The notes under the pieces: model-generated
The model's input: only the letters and a program-made list of their open reading frames with translations
What the model was told of the DNA's origin: nothing
The model's database searches: none
From: Rossellomorea aquimaris
GTDB lineage: Bacteria; Bacillota; Bacilli; Bacillales; Fictibacillaceae
DNA: 64,000 nt
NCBI GenBank assembly: GCA_020524245.1
Contig: JAIVLN010000001.1
Span: 620,001 to 684,000 of the forward strand
Direction of reading: 5' to 3'
Made by a program: the position numbers and the translations under genes
Shown here: piece by piece, positions 9,869 through 18,534 of the stretch
How positions within the stretch are numbered: the stretch's first letter is position 1
Layout: each line of letters opens with the position of its first letter

Positions 9869-10117
9869 TTCTTTTCCTCCGTCCTTCACTAGTCTTTTTT
9901 TCATGTTGACTGTATTTACAAATCCTTAAAATATCTGTTGTAAAAGTATTAAAATTTTCTGTCAAACTACGATATTAAAAGTAAGGACTAATCGCGCTAT
10001 TTCTAACCTACCCCAATCCATACATAACCATCACGGTCTTTATTATAAACGTGTCCTATTGAGATATAAAGGTAGAAGAAGAGATAGCGCTTTAAGGGAA
10101 ATTCAAGGGGGAGAAGG

Positions 10118-12265
10118 ATGGTACAGATGCGAAAAATTCCGAAGATGCCAAAAATACCAAAGGTACCAAAACTGCTAAGCATGCCGAACATGCCGCAAAT
10201 GACGATCAGAAATAGGGTTAGACTTATGACAATTATGTCTCTCGTAGGGACCTTGATCTTGTTTGCATTTACAATGTTCTATGTATTCATGACTCAAAAT
10301 ATGGATAACAAAAAGGCTGACTTACAACAACTTTCAACAGAAACCATCGCTGTAAATAGCGAGTTCTCGAATATTCGAAAGCTTGAACAGGAATATTTGC
10401 GTACGAACCGTGATGGGGTATCAGTTGAAATTGAAAATAAGATTATAGACCTTCACCATCACGCTGAGGATCTACAAAAAGATCATAAAGACTTTTCAAA
10501 GTCCTACGAAGCCATTATCAACCAAATCATAATTTATCATGAATCATTCAACAATACGGCAAAGCTTGCAGCGGATATTGACAGCATGCAAGGAATTTTG
10601 GATGAAAAGGCGAAGACTCTTTCAAATGTTCTATCTTCCGTTGACAAAGGTTTATTAAGCGAATTCTACCAACTTCGTATTTTGGAGAAGCAATATTTTC
10701 TTGTCGGAACTACAACAGATCTAAATCGTTATAATGATCAAAAAGATAAGGTGAGACAATCTGTTAGTTCCTCGGAAATAGCGCCAGAGAAAAAATCTGC
10801 ATTCAGTTCTGCATTCCTTGCATATACGAGTGCAGTGGATACAGTTCAATCGTATCGAGGTCAAATAGAGCAATCCGTCACCGACTTTGAAGAGATCGGA
10901 ATGAACTTGGAAAAATCAATCAAGACTGTTGAGGACGAAGTAATTAAAGAAGCAAATGCTTTAAACAAAAATCAAGACAGCCTTTCATCCGTGCTGCTTT
11001 GGACTTTAATCATTTTAAGCTTGATCATCATCGGAGCTATGGTGACAATGGGGATTTGGTTGATGCGCACAATTACTTCATCCATTATGAGTTTAAAAGA
11101 AGGTGCGACAATTATCGGAGAAGGTCACCTTGCCCACCGGGTTAAAGTGGAACAAAAAGATGAAATGGGCGAACTCGCTACAACGTTCAACTTGATGGCG
11201 GAGAAGATGCAAAAAGCGATGAACGAAGTCAATCAAGCTTCAGAAAAACTGAGCTCTTCCTCACAGAACCTTGCAGCCATTTCAGAAGAAACGACTGCTC
11301 AGGCTGAGGAAGTGAACGAAGCGATCCAACAGGTTTCTGAAGGTGCTCAATCCCAGGCCGATCATCTGGTGGAAAGCACAGAACTGATTGAACGGGTAAC
11401 CACTTCCGTCAACGAATCCGCTGAGCTGAGTCTCTTGATCAATGAAGATTCTCAAGCCACAGAGCAAAAAGGAAAAGAAGGTCTTCAGATCGTGCACAAT
11501 TTGGATAAGAGCTCCAATGAATTCTTATCACTGGCAAACCACTTGATCCAACAGGTTCAAGAAGCGAACCAGAACTCTCAACAGATTGGATCCATCGTCG
11601 ATACGATTAAAGACATCGCAAGCAGCACGGATCTACTTGCCCTTAATGCAGCGATTGAATCCGCGCGTGCTGGAGACGCTGGTCGAGGCTTTGCGGTTGT
11701 CGCGCAGGAAGTCCGTAAACTGGCAGAGCGATCCAAGTCTGAGGCTCAAAACATTTACAAGTTGATTGCTGTCATGTCTGAACAGATGGAACAACTATCA
11801 AGTGAAGCAGAACAGTTCGACCATTACCGTACAGAACAACAATCTTCTGTAGAACGGACGAAACAAGCCTTTACGAAGATCGTGGATAATGTGACGGGAA
11901 TCAACGGACGTATCCAACAAGTACGTGCTGCGATTAATGATGTCCAAACCTCGAATACTGCACTATCTGAAAAACTACAAGAAGTCAGCGCAATTTCACA
12001 AGAGTCCGTTGCGACATCTGAGCAGGTGAGCGCTTCTAGTATCCACCAGAAAGAAGCGATTAATGAAGTGAATCACGCAGCGAACGAATTACAACATATT
12101 GCTATGTTGCTACAAGAAGAAGTCAGTCAATTCAACTTAGTAAGCAGTTATATGGAGGAAGAAGAACCTCATAACAGCAAGAAAAAAGAATATCCGGTAG
12201 AAGAGCTTCAACCTGGATACAAAGATGAAGCAGCTGCAACAGTTGAAGAAGAGGAACAAAAATAA
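10118..12265 (+). CDS. Methyl-accepting chemotaxis protein
   Basis: A 715-residue transmembrane chemoreceptor. Before the first membrane span (about residues 36-58) it has an unusual cytosolic leader rich in Lys-Xaa-Pro and Met-Pro ([13 protein letters not shown], then SMPNMPQM). The external sensor (about 59-290) is all-helical and contains the paired segments [11 protein letters not shown] and [12 protein letters not shown], which suggests a helical bimodular (HBM-like) domain. The second span (about 290-315) leads to a HAMP domain ([19 protein letters not shown]) and the signalling hairpin with the tip [20 protein letters not shown]. The tail after about residue 680 is acidic. It probably signals to CheA/CheW. 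The ligand is unknown. Confidence 0.93.
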   Translation: MVQMRKIPKMPKIPKVPKLLSMPNMPQMTIRNRVRLMTIMSLVGTLILFAFTMFYVFMTQNMDNKKADLQQLSTETIAVNSEFSNIRKLEQEYLRTNRDGVSVEIENKIIDLHHHAEDLQKDHKDFSKSYEAIINQIIIYHESFNNTAKLAADIDSMQGILDEKAKTLSNVLSSVDKGLLSEFYQLRILEKQYFLVGTTTDLNRYNDQKDKVRQSVSSSEIAPEKKSAFSSAFLAYTSAVDTVQSYRGQIEQSVTDFEEIGMNLEKSIKTVEDEVIKEANALNKNQDSLSSVLLWTLIILSLIIIGAMVTMGIWLMRTITSSIMSLKEGATIIGEGHLAHRVKVEQKDEMGELATTFNLMAEKMQKAMNEVNQASEKLSSSSQNLAAISEETTAQAEEVNEAIQQVSEGAQSQADHLVESTELIERVTTSVNESAELSLLINEDSQATEQKGKEGLQIVHNLDKSSNEFLSLANHLIQQVQEANQNSQQIGSIVDTIKDIASSTDLLALNAAIESARAGDAGRGFAVVAQEVRKLAERSKSEAQNIYKLIAVMSEQMEQLSSEAEQFDHYRTEQQSSVERTKQAFTKIVDNVTGINGRIQQVRAAINDVQTSNTALSEKLQEVSAISQESVATSEQVSASSIHQKEAINEVNHAANELQHIAMLLQEEVSQFNLVSSYMEEEEPHNSKKKEYPVEELQPGYKDEAAATVEEEEQK

Positions 12266-12270
12266 TGACT

Positions 12271-12298
12271 AAGGACGCCCGATGCGGGCGTCCTTTTT
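12271..12298. terminator. Bidirectional terminator between chemoreceptor and mltG
   Basis: Perfect AAGGACGCCC/GGGCGTCCTT stem with a 6-nt loop and a T run on the plus strand. The convergent mltG gene ends 11 bases further on. Confidence 0.9.
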
Positions 12299-12308
12299 GG
12301 TGTGCATT

Positions 12309-13310
12309 TTACCAGTTTCCTTTATGATCTGTATGCTTCTGATGTTCCTTGAACGTCTTGGAGAAATGATGCTCACCTGAGCCATCCCCTTTTACAACGA
12401 AAAAGTAATATTCATGGTTGTCCACATTTTTACTCGCTAACAGCGATTGTTTCCCAGGGTTACTGATCGGACCTGGCGGTAATCCTTCTTTCACATACGT
12501 ATTGTAGGGACTTTCCACTTCCAAATCCTTATATAGAAGGCGTTCTTTCGGTTTATCCAACACATATTGTACTGTCGCACAGGACTGTAATCGCCAATTG
12601 TCTTCCATCCTATTGTGGAAGACCCCTGCAATCAACTCTCTTTCTTTGTCGACGACTGCTTCTTTTTCAACGATGGACGCAAGCGTGACCCATTCATGTA
12701 TGGATAAGTCTTTCCGCGTGCCGATTTCCTTTCGAACCTCTTCAAATCTCGAAAGCATCCGTTCAATGATTGCTTCTGATGATGTTTGTTTCTGAAATGA
12801 GTATGTATCTGGGAATAAGTACCCTTCTAAACGGTAAGTCATGCCATCTTTTACTTGGATTTCTTTCAGGAGAGGATGCTGAACTCCTTCTCCCATTTTA
12901 GCAATGTCAAGGAACGCTTTCCGATCGACGAGTCCCTTCTTTTCCAGACGTGACGCAATCTGTTCTACAGAGAATCCCTCTGGAATGGTGACAGTAATCC
13001 CTTCCTCTAAAGGAGAAGTGATAAGTTCGTCGTATATGGAGGCAATGGACTGTGAACTGGATATTTTGTGCGTCCCCTTCTTCACCTGGCCATCCAACCC
13101 TTGGACTTTACCGTACAGGACGAAGAACGTCTTGTTTTTAATCAGCTGCTCTTTATGAAGATGTTCGGCCACTTCATCAAGGGATTGTCCAGAATTTACA
13201 GTGATGCTCTCTTCTTTATCATTAAAATAAGGCAAGGATTCATATACGACCCATACCGTAAAAACCAACACAACCAACAATGAAATCAGTAAGATGATTC
13301 GTTTATTCAT
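12309..13310 (-). CDS. mltG: Endolytic murein transglycosylase MltG (YceG-like)
   Basis: The 333-residue protein is anchored by an N-terminal membrane segment (ILLISLLVVLVFTVWVVYE). A LysM-like region follows (ITVNSGQSLDEVAEHL), then the YceG domain, with LEGYLFPDTYSF and the catalytic-region motif LASIVEKEAVVDKERELIAGV containing the conserved glutamate. It cleaves nascent glycan strands and is thought to set their length during cell-wall growth. The C-terminal YNTYVKEGLPPGPISNPG is a strong family signature. CGGGTGAGG precedes the ATG. Confidence 0.94.
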   Translation of the reverse strand: MNKRIILLISLLVVLVFTVWVVYESLPYFNDKEESITVNSGQSLDEVAEHLHKEQLIKNKTFFVLYGKVQGLDGQVKKGTHKISSSQSIASIYDELITSPLEEGITVTIPEGFSVEQIASRLEKKGLVDRKAFLDIAKMGEGVQHPLLKEIQVKDGMTYRLEGYLFPDTYSFQKQTSSEAIIERMLSRFEEVRKEIGTRKDLSIHEWVTLASIVEKEAVVDKERELIAGVFHNRMEDNWRLQSCATVQYVLDKPKERLLYKDLEVESPYNTYVKEGLPPGPISNPGKQSLLASKNVDNHEYYFFVVKGDGSGEHHFSKTFKEHQKHTDHKGNW

Positions 13311-13443
13311 ATGACCTCACCCGTCTTTAACTTCTCAGCCATCAGGATGCCCTTTTCTATTCACTATCATTCAAGCATAATCGGGTAAGTTTTCAGAAAT
13401 TTCATGTTACGATAGAGTGAGATTATGAATAAGGAGTGAGACC

Positions 13444-13890
13444 ATGCATTTAACAGTTTATCTAGCAGGGCAAATCCATGATGATTGGCGAAATAAGGTG
13501 ATTCAAAAGGCTGAACAGATGAATCTTCCTTTGCAATTCGTCAGTCCGATGACCAATCATAGCCGGTCAGATTCGATTGGTGTAGAAATCCTTGGTGAAC
13601 AACCGACGAAGATCGTAAAGGATGACAAAGCTTCTGATTTCAATAATTTACGGACTGAAATCCTGATGGCAAAAGCAGATGTCGTCCTCGCTTTTTTCGG
13701 TGACAGTTATAAACAATGGAATACAGCTATGGATGCCTCGATGGCACTCGCAAATAACAAGCCCCTCATTCTAGTGAGAGATGAATCGCTTCATCACGCA
13801 TTGAAAGAACTCTCCAATAAAGCGACTGCAACTGTAGAGAATTTCGATCAAGCATTGAAGGCTTTATCCTATGTCTTTGAGACAGAATGA
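13444..13890 (+). CDS. ytoQ: YtoQ family protein
   Basis: A 148-residue cytosolic protein matching the YtoQ family. It begins MHLTVYLAGQIHDDW, a nucleoside 2-deoxyribosyltransferase-like start, and has MTNHSRSD and KADVVLAFFGDSYKQWNTAM. The Asp/Phe-Gly loop and overall pattern suggest the nucleoside deoxyribosyltransferase-like fold, but no activity has been shown to my knowledge. AAGGAGTGAGACC precedes the ATG. It is a single gene with its own terminator. Confidence 0.85.
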   Translation: MHLTVYLAGQIHDDWRNKVIQKAEQMNLPLQFVSPMTNHSRSDSIGVEILGEQPTKIVKDDKASDFNNLRTEILMAKADVVLAFFGDSYKQWNTAMDASMALANNKPLILVRDESLHHALKELSNKATATVENFDQALKALSYVFETE

Positions 13891-13930
13891 AAAAACCCCC
13901 ATCTGACAGTGGTTCAGGTGGGGATTTTTA
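13891..13930. terminator. Bidirectional terminator between ytoQ and the DUF84 gene
   Basis: CCCCATCTGA pairs with TCAGGTGGGG (one G-T) around a 7-nt loop. It has A runs on the left and T runs on the right, so it works for both convergent genes. Confidence 0.85.
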
Positions 13931-13934
13931 AATC

Positions 13935-14441
13935 TTATTTGTGATTACATTCAAACTGTCCTATTAAGAGATTAACGATATGAGCAAACATGTCGCTCCG
14001 TGTAATTCGACCGGATGTGAAAATACCTACCGCTCCCTCTTTCTTGCGGACATCCTTTTGATCGGTGTAAGCAGCCATCACGTCTCCCAATTCAGAACCA
14101 GCACGGACTTTCGTACTGATTTCTTCTGGTAGCACGATTTTTGCACCACTTGCAAAATAAGTCTCTTCATCTTTGGTGACGAGTGCTCCCCAGTTACATA
14201 GGAATAAACCTTCCTCCGTATCCTCTACGCCACCTTCTAGTCCAATTCCGAGATCATAACCGAGTGCCACACATGCCTTGGCACGGTTGAATGCTCCTTT
14301 TCTCGTCTCGGAATCCGTGAATGGCTGGGCAGAAACCTTCGAAGGTACATCGACCCCTTGGACTTCCCATCCGAGAGACTGAACAACTTCACGGACTGCA
14401 TTGACCTTTGCTGGATTTTTGGATCCGACTGCTATCTTCAT
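13935..14441 (-). CDS. DUF84-family inosine/xanthosine triphosphatase
   Basis: A 168-residue protein of the YjjX/DUF84 family, which hydrolyses deaminated purine nucleoside triphosphates (ITP, XTP). The start MKIAVGSKNPAKVNAVREVV is the family nucleotide-binding signature, TDSETRKGAFNRAKAC follows, and GYDLGIGLEGGVEDTEEG contains the acidic metal-binding residues. GSELGDVMAAYTDQKDVRKK lies near the C-terminus. The protein is cytosolic and would clean the nucleotide pool. It is downstream of the M42 peptidase gene on the same strand, separated by a short hairpin repeat. Confidence 0.9.
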   Translation of the reverse strand: MKIAVGSKNPAKVNAVREVVQSLGWEVQGVDVPSKVSAQPFTDSETRKGAFNRAKACVALGYDLGIGLEGGVEDTEEGLFLCNWGALVTKDEETYFASGAKIVLPEEISTKVRAGSELGDVMAAYTDQKDVRKKEGAVGIFTSGRITRSDMFAHIVNLLIGQFECNHK

Positions 14442-14467
14442 TCAAAACACTCCCTCGTATGTAAAAA

Positions 14468-14494
14468 GTGCCAGGCAACTTAGTGCCTGACACC
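14468..14494. repeat. GTGCCAGGCA hairpin repeat
   Basis: GTGCCAGGCA and TGCCTGACAC form a 10-bp stem with one G-T pair around a 6-nt loop. The same arm motif (GTGCCAGGTACC / GGTACCTGGCAC) is found in the larger hairpin repeats at 41226 and 42174. A long T tract is lacking, so it may act as a repeat or a weak terminator. Confidence 0.6.
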
Positions 14495-14502
14495 TCTGTC
14501 CA

Positions 14503-15573
14503 TCAATCGTAGATGATTTGATCCACTGTGGATCGGTCAGCCTGTTTGACAAGCTTAATCAGTAGTTCTTTCGCTGCTGCATAATCATCGATGTGGATCA
14601 TTGATGCTGATGTGTGGATGTAACGGGAGCAAATCCCAACCACTGCAGAAGGAACGCCTTCATTCGCCACGTGGACACTTCCTGCATCCGTTCCACCTTT
14701 GGAAATGAAATATTGGTAAGGAATATCGTTGGATTCAGCTGTGTCCAGGATATAGTCGCGTATTCCTTTATGCGTAATCATCGTGCGGTCGAGGATTCGA
14801 AGCAATGCCCCTTTTCCAAGTTGACCGAATGCATCTTTATCTCCATTCGAGTCATTGGCAGGACTTGCATCCAATGCGAAGAACAAGTCAGGTTGAATCA
14901 TATTCGCAGCCGTTTTCGCTCCCCTTAGACCAGCTTCTTCTTGGACCGTCGCACCTGAGAATAATGTGTTCGGAAGCTCTGTACCTTCCAGTTCTTTCAT
15001 CAACTCAATGGCTAGCCCGACACCGTATCGGTTATCCCATGCTTTTGCTAGGATTTTTTTGCTGTTTGCCATTGGTGTGAAAGGACAGATCGGGACGATT
15101 GGCTGTCCAGGTCGAATTCCGATCGCTTTTGCATCTTCACGATCATCTGCACCGATATCAATGTACATGTGCTTCATCGGCATCGGTTTGGAACGTTGAG
15201 ATTCTTCCAACAAGTGAGGTGGTGTAGAACCGATGACACCGATGACAGGTCCATTATCTGTCATGACTTGCACACGTTGGGCCAGCAATACCTGACTCCA
15301 CCATCCACCTAACGTTTCAAACTTCACCATTCCGTTACGTGTGATTTGGGAGACCATGAAACCGACTTCGTCCATGTGACCGGCTACCATGATTTTCGGA
15401 TCGTTCTCTTTTCCTTTTTTCACGCCGAAAATACTGCCGAGCTTGTCCTGTATGATTTCATCTGACACTGGCTCGAGCTCACTGCGCATGAACTTACGGA
15501 CGTCATGCTCGAATCCAGGTGCCCCTTGCAGTTCTGTCAGCGTTTTAAAAAGCTGCATCGTTTCTTCGTTCAT
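14503..15573 (-). CDS. ytoP: M42-family aminopeptidase YtoP
   Basis: A dizinc aminopeptidase of family M42 (often misnamed glutamyl aminopeptidase or endoglucanase). Metal and catalytic motifs are in order: [11 protein letters not shown] (His, Asp), [13 protein letters not shown] (Asp), [13 protein letters not shown] (the general-base glutamate pair), FALDASPA (Asp) and [15 protein letters not shown] (His). These proteins usually form large tetrahedral dodecamers in the cytosol and trim peptides. About 356 residues. The ATG pair at 15576/15573 follows AAGGGTG, and I prefer 15573; the longer reading frame upstream has no ribosome site. Confidence 0.93.
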   Translation of the reverse strand: MNEETMQLFKTLTELQGAPGFEHDVRKFMRSELEPVSDEIIQDKLGSIFGVKKGKENDPKIMVAGHMDEVGFMVSQITRNGMVKFETLGGWWSQVLLAQRVQVMTDNGPVIGVIGSTPPHLLEESQRSKPMPMKHMYIDIGADDREDAKAIGIRPGQPIVPICPFTPMANSKKILAKAWDNRYGVGLAIELMKELEGTELPNTLFSGATVQEEAGLRGAKTAANMIQPDLFFALDASPANDSNGDKDAFGQLGKGALLRILDRTMITHKGIRDYILDTAESNDIPYQYFISKGGTDAGSVHVANEGVPSAVVGICSRYIHTSASMIHIDDYAAAKELLIKLVKQADRSTVDQIIYD

Positions 15574-15646
15574 CATTTCACCCTTCTCATTACAATAGTT
15601 TATTCTCCACAACTATTGTAACGTAACTTCAGGAGAGTCGCTAGAA

Positions 15647-16324
15647 TCAGGACCTTTTTGCATAAGGGATAGGGTCCTCCGCTCCCGCCTCTTCAAACCC
15701 TTTCAAGCGAAGCAGGCAACTGTCACATTCACCGCATGCGACTTCTTCACCAAGGTAACAAGAAGTTGTAAGCTCATACGGTACATCAAGTCGGAGCCCC
15801 TCCTCAATCGTTTCTTTCTTCGTCATATGAATGAGAGGTGCCTCGATATTCAAATGTCCTCCAGTAGCACCCGCTTTTGTCGCAAGGTTGACCGTTTGAT
15901 TCATGCTCTCGATAAATTCCGGTCGGCAATCAGGATAGCCGCTGTAATCGACTGCAGATACGCCGATGAAAATTGCTTCTGCACCGATCACTTCCGCATA
16001 TGCACTTGCAAGGGAAAGGAAAATCATGTTTCGAGCAGGTACATAAGTTGCAGGGATTTCTTCATCCACTCCACCTTGACGAACTTCGATGGATTCATCT
16101 GTCAAGGCACTGCCACCGATTTGTTGAAGGAAGCTCACATCAACAATCCGGTGTTCAGGTGCTTCGAAATACTTAGCAACTTTTTCAGCTTGCTCCACTT
16201 CACGGTTATGTCTTTGTCCGTAATGGAAAGTGATCGGATAGAGACTGTAGCCCTGTTCTTTAGCCATGCCCATGCACGTCGTGCTATCCAGACCACCACT
16301 TAAAACGACAACTGCTTTTTTCAT
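15647..16324 (-). CDS. queC: 7-cyano-7-deazaguanine synthase
   Basis: QueC converts 7-carboxy-7-deazaguanine to preQ0 with ATP and ammonia. The PP-loop VVLSGGLDSTTCMG (residues 6-19) binds ATP. The C-terminal zinc site CYLGEEVACGECDSCLLR supplies four cysteines. At 225 residues the length is standard. It is the third gene of the queD-queE-queC operon, only 6 bp after queE. The expected operon control is the preQ1 riboswitch near 18.0 kb. Confidence 0.96.
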   Translation of the reverse strand: MKKAVVVLSGGLDSTTCMGMAKEQGYSLYPITFHYGQRHNREVEQAEKVAKYFEAPEHRIVDVSFLQQIGGSALTDESIEVRQGGVDEEIPATYVPARNMIFLSLASAYAEVIGAEAIFIGVSAVDYSGYPDCRPEFIESMNQTVNLATKAGATGGHLNIEAPLIHMTKKETIEEGLRLDVPYELTTSCYLGEEVACGECDSCLLRLKGFEEAGAEDPIPYAKRS

Positions 16325-16330
16325 CTTAGT

Positions 16331-17062
16331 CTAAACTCCTCTCTCATTCGGGTCCCAGATGACTTTATGCATCTGCAGACTTAATTTCACTTCTGGTAAT
16401 GGTTCTGCCAATATTTTGGACACTAATTTTTTCGGAGGCATCGTTTCCCAAACGGGACTGTATAAAACTTGCCCGAGCTTGTGATGCTCTTTGACCACAG
16501 ACGTTGCGACGTCGAAATCTTCGTCGTCACCGATGACGAACTTGATTTCATCCTGAGGTTTCAGAATATTGAAGTTCGAGTAAATCATCCGGTCCATTTC
16601 TCCAGAGTCCGGCAGTTTGAAGTCCATAATAAATCGCGCTTTTTCTCCGATTTTTTCATGTTCATTCCGGAGTTCTTCAAATGGAACGAGATCGATGGCA
16701 CCGTTCGTTTCGATATGGACATCTGAGATATGGTCGATCTCGCACATTGCAGCTAAGAGGGCCGCCGATTTTTTTCCATGGATGAGTGGCTCCCCACCTG
16801 TAAAACAAATGCGATGACTGGAGAAGGATTCGATTTTCTCGATGATTTCCTGGATCGTCGCTTTGAACTCTTCCTTTGCTGGTGCATAACTGTAGTCCGT
16901 ATCGCACCAAGTACATCTCAAATTGCAGTGGAAGACACGAACAAAGATGGTGGGAAAGCCTGCCATACCGCCTTCTCCTTCAACCGTTTCGAAGATTTCC
17001 ACCATCGGAAGCTCCCATTGCATGTATTCTTTTTTATCCGGTAAAATCATTTGCTTATTCAT
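16331..17062 (-). CDS. queE: 7-carboxy-7-deazaguanine synthase (radical SAM)
   Basis: QueE rearranges 6-carboxytetrahydropterin to 7-carboxy-7-deazaguanine by radical SAM chemistry. The 4Fe-4S motif CNLRCTWCDTDYSY lies near residue 47, in the CxxxCxxC spacing. The SAM-binding segment CFTGGEPLIHGK follows. IFETVEGEGGMAGFPTIFVR precedes the cluster and is typical of QueE. The 243 residues agree with the family. The start overlaps the end of queD by eight bases (ATGAATAA), so translation is probably coupled. Confidence 0.96.
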   Translation of the reverse strand: MNKQMILPDKKEYMQWELPMVEIFETVEGEGGMAGFPTIFVRVFHCNLRCTWCDTDYSYAPAKEEFKATIQEIIEKIESFSSHRICFTGGEPLIHGKKSAALLAAMCEIDHISDVHIETNGAIDLVPFEELRNEHEKIGEKARFIMDFKLPDSGEMDRMIYSNFNILKPQDEIKFVIGDDEDFDVATSVVKEHHKLGQVLYSPVWETMPPKKLVSKILAEPLPEVKLSLQMHKVIWDPNERGV

Positions 17063-17531
17063 TTTCCATCCACTCTCGTTTCAAGGTTGCATAACTCGTC
17101 GGTGTTTCATACAGCTTCAACTCTTCAATTCGTGTCCCAAGCTTTTTGTATTCATCCGCTTGGAGACGTCGGTCAAGCTGTTCCCAAATCCAAACGATCA
17201 TATTTTCAGCGGTCGTATTCATATTCGGTAATACGTCGTTCAAATAACGATGATCGAGCTTGGAGTCGATCTCCTCCTTGAACATGGTTTTGATGTCTCC
17301 GAAATCGACGGTAATGCCGATGTCGTTGACGTAGCCGCTGATGGTAATGATCAATTTATACGTGTGTCCGTGAAGACTTTTGCATTTCCCTTCATAACAA
17401 TGGAGATGATGGGCAGCATCGAAAGTGAACTCTTTCGTCACGGCAACGCGCTTGTGGTGATATTTCAACTCGTGTCTTTGGATGTCTTCGTCGATCCGTT
17501 CGACCTTCTTTGGTATTTGAAAGTCCATCAT
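17055..17531 (-). CDS. queD: 6-carboxytetrahydropterin synthase
   Basis: QueD turns dihydroneopterin triphosphate into 6-carboxy-5,6,7,8-tetrahydropterin. The zinc-binding histidines lie in FDAAHHLHCYEGKCKSLHGH, which also holds the catalytic cysteine; the acid pair near the C-terminus is in TRIEELKLYETPTSYA. It is the first gene of the queDEC operon and starts after AAAGGAGG. About 415 nt of repeat-filled leader separate it from the preQ1 riboswitch terminator. Confidence 0.96.
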   Translation of the reverse strand: MMDFQIPKKVERIDEDIQRHELKYHHKRVAVTKEFTFDAAHHLHCYEGKCKSLHGHTYKLIITISGYVNDIGITVDFGDIKTMFKEEIDSKLDHRYLNDVLPNMNTTAENMIVWIWEQLDRRLQADEYKKLGTRIEELKLYETPTSYATLKREWMENE

Positions 17532-17567
17532 ACGTGCCCTCCTTTAATGGTTGAATTTTAATAAAAG

Positions 17568-17682
17568 ATGCTCCCCTTTAATCTTGATGAGAAATAAAAT
17601 CTTACAAGCTAGCTTGACGATTTACATTTTCTCATCAAGATCTTGCTCGCTACCATCGCAAAAGTCTTTTTAGGGGGAGCAT
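17568..17682. repeat. 115-bp nested inverted-repeat element upstream of queD
   Basis: The outer arms ATGCTCCCC (17568-17576) and GGGGAGCAT (17674-17682) are perfect inverted repeats. Inside them ATCTTGATGAGAAA (17581-17594) and TTTCTCATCAAGAT (17628-17641) form a perfect 14-bp inverted repeat, with the palindrome CAAGCTAGCTTG (17605-17616) in its loop. No ORF is present. It could be a miniature non-autonomous element or a structured part of the queDEC leader RNA. It begins 36 bases upstream of queD. Confidence 0.75.
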
Positions 17683-17715
17683 TGAAGACTTTGCAGAGTT
17701 GTATTCATGTACGAC

Positions 17716-17945
17716 ATTAAGGCTCTTTTCTCAAGAATTCTTGCTTTCGTGTCATTTTTCACAAGACAACTTATGCAAGTTGATTGGAGAGCAAGGTGCG
17801 AGACTCCAGCGGGATCAGCGGGACAGGTGAGACCATTCAATGTCGCAAAGCGACGAGTGGGCTCACCGCACGCCCCGCGGAAAGCGAGCATCCTGGAGCG
17901 GAAATCAACCACTCTCAAGAGCAACAAAGTTTGCGTAACAGCCAA
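17716..17945. repeat. Full-length Bacillaceae interspersed repeat (E1)
   Basis: About 230 bp without a credible gene. The outer blocks (TTCTTGCTTTCG, AGACAACTT, GATTGGAGAGCA, GCGAGACTC; then ACTCTCAAGAGCAACAAAGTT) match the copy at 6.1 kb. The centre, 17807-17906, has strong internal complementarity: GGTGAG/CTCACC, GTCGC/GCGAC and CAGCGGG/CCCGCGG-like arms. From memory, very similar intergenic sequences are widespread in Bacillaceae genomes; I cannot verify this here. It lies immediately downstream of the preQ1 riboswitch terminator. Confidence 0.8.
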
Positions 17946-18049
17946 AATAAAAAACTCCACCTGAAAACAAGTGGAGTGTGAAATCATAAAAATAATGGTT
18001 CACGCTCCCTAGTTTTGTTTAATGAGGGGTGGGAATTACGAACCCTCAG
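17946..18049 (-). promoter_or_regulatory. preQ1-I riboswitch with intrinsic terminator, queDEC leader
   Basis: On the minus strand the aptamer starts TGAGGGTTCGTAA (18048 down), closes with the CCCTCA arm of P1 (18028-18023), and ends in the A-rich tail ACAAAACTAGGGAG, the class I preQ1 arrangement (GGUUC...; AAAACUA). It is followed at 17977-17946 by a terminator, ACTCCACTTG/CAGGTGGAGT with a TTTT loop and a T run. This fits ligand-induced termination of the queuosine precursor genes queD, queE and queC. A possible promoter lies near 18108-18082 (TTGATA, 15-bp spacer, TATAAC), which is only weakly supported. Repeat DNA now lies between the terminator and queD. Confidence 0.85.
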
Positions 18050-18061
18050 AGGTTGGTTATG

Positions 18062-18089
18062 TTAAAGACAAAACCCATTCTGTTATACT
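18062..18089 (+). promoter_or_regulatory. Candidate promoter of the PepSY (ytzB-like) gene
   Basis: TTAAAG, a 16-base spacer, and TATACT with an extended TGT just before the -10. It faces rightward, 45 bases before the coding start, and overlaps the divergent queDEC leader region. Confidence 0.5.
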
Positions 18090-18133
18090 ATACAATAAAG
18101 GATATCAATATTGTTGGAAAGGGGCATGCCATT

Positions 18134-18439
18134 TTGAAAACTTCTACCCTCGTTGGTGCCGGCATAGGCTTTCTCGTTGGTGCACTCGTAACCAATCAGA
18201 TGAAAACCAGACCTGTAACGCCTGAAGCCGCACTGAGTTCAATCAAAAAGAAAGTGTCATCAAAAGTCAGTGGTTCTTGGATCTATACAAACAAGGAGAC
18301 GTTGGATCTCAATGGGTTAGCATACAATGTGTACAAGGGCGGATTCACACGTGAAACTTCATCAGGTGACGAACATTTCCTATTCACCGTTGATGCGGAT
18401 ACAGGATCTGTTTTGGAAGTCTCAAATACAAATATATAG
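18134..18439 (+). CDS. ytzB: PepSY-domain protein, YtzB-like
   Basis: About 101 residues. The N-terminus (LKTSTLVGAGIGFLVGALV) is a membrane anchor or uncleaved signal, followed by a single PepSY-like domain: TPEAALSSIKKKV, a central LNGLAYNVYKGG, and DEHFLFTVDADTGSVLEV. PepSY domains are thought to inhibit or bind proteases near the cell surface. The TTG at 18134 is chosen because GGAAAGGGG precedes it at good spacing; longer versions of the frame run through the riboswitch region and lack ribosome sites. Confidence 0.75.
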   Translation: MKTSTLVGAGIGFLVGALVTNQMKTRPVTPEAALSSIKKKVSSKVSGSWIYTNKETLDLNGLAYNVYKGGFTRETSSGDEHFLFTVDADTGSVLEVSNTNI

Positions 18440-18480
18440 CCATTACCAGCTGAACATACCAATCTTCTCTAAACACATGT

Positions 18481-18520
18481 AAAAGGGGCCGGACTCATCC
18501 AGAGTCAGCCCCTTTTTTAA
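18481..18520. terminator. Bidirectional terminator
   Basis: GGGGCCGGACTC/GAGTCAGCCCC hairpin with A4 on the left and T6 on the right, between the convergent PepSY and exported-protein genes. Confidence 0.85.
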
Positions 18521-18534
18521 AGGCATACGTTCTA

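Noticed and set aside
10003-10191. Minus-strand ORF rich in Phe-Gly-Ile
   Set aside because: It is the reverse complement of the Lys-Pro repeat leader of the chemoreceptor and has no ribosome site.
17716-17945. Protein-coding ORFs within the interspersed repeat
   Set aside because: Several frames are open but none has a ribosome site or known motif; the segment is a structured repeat.
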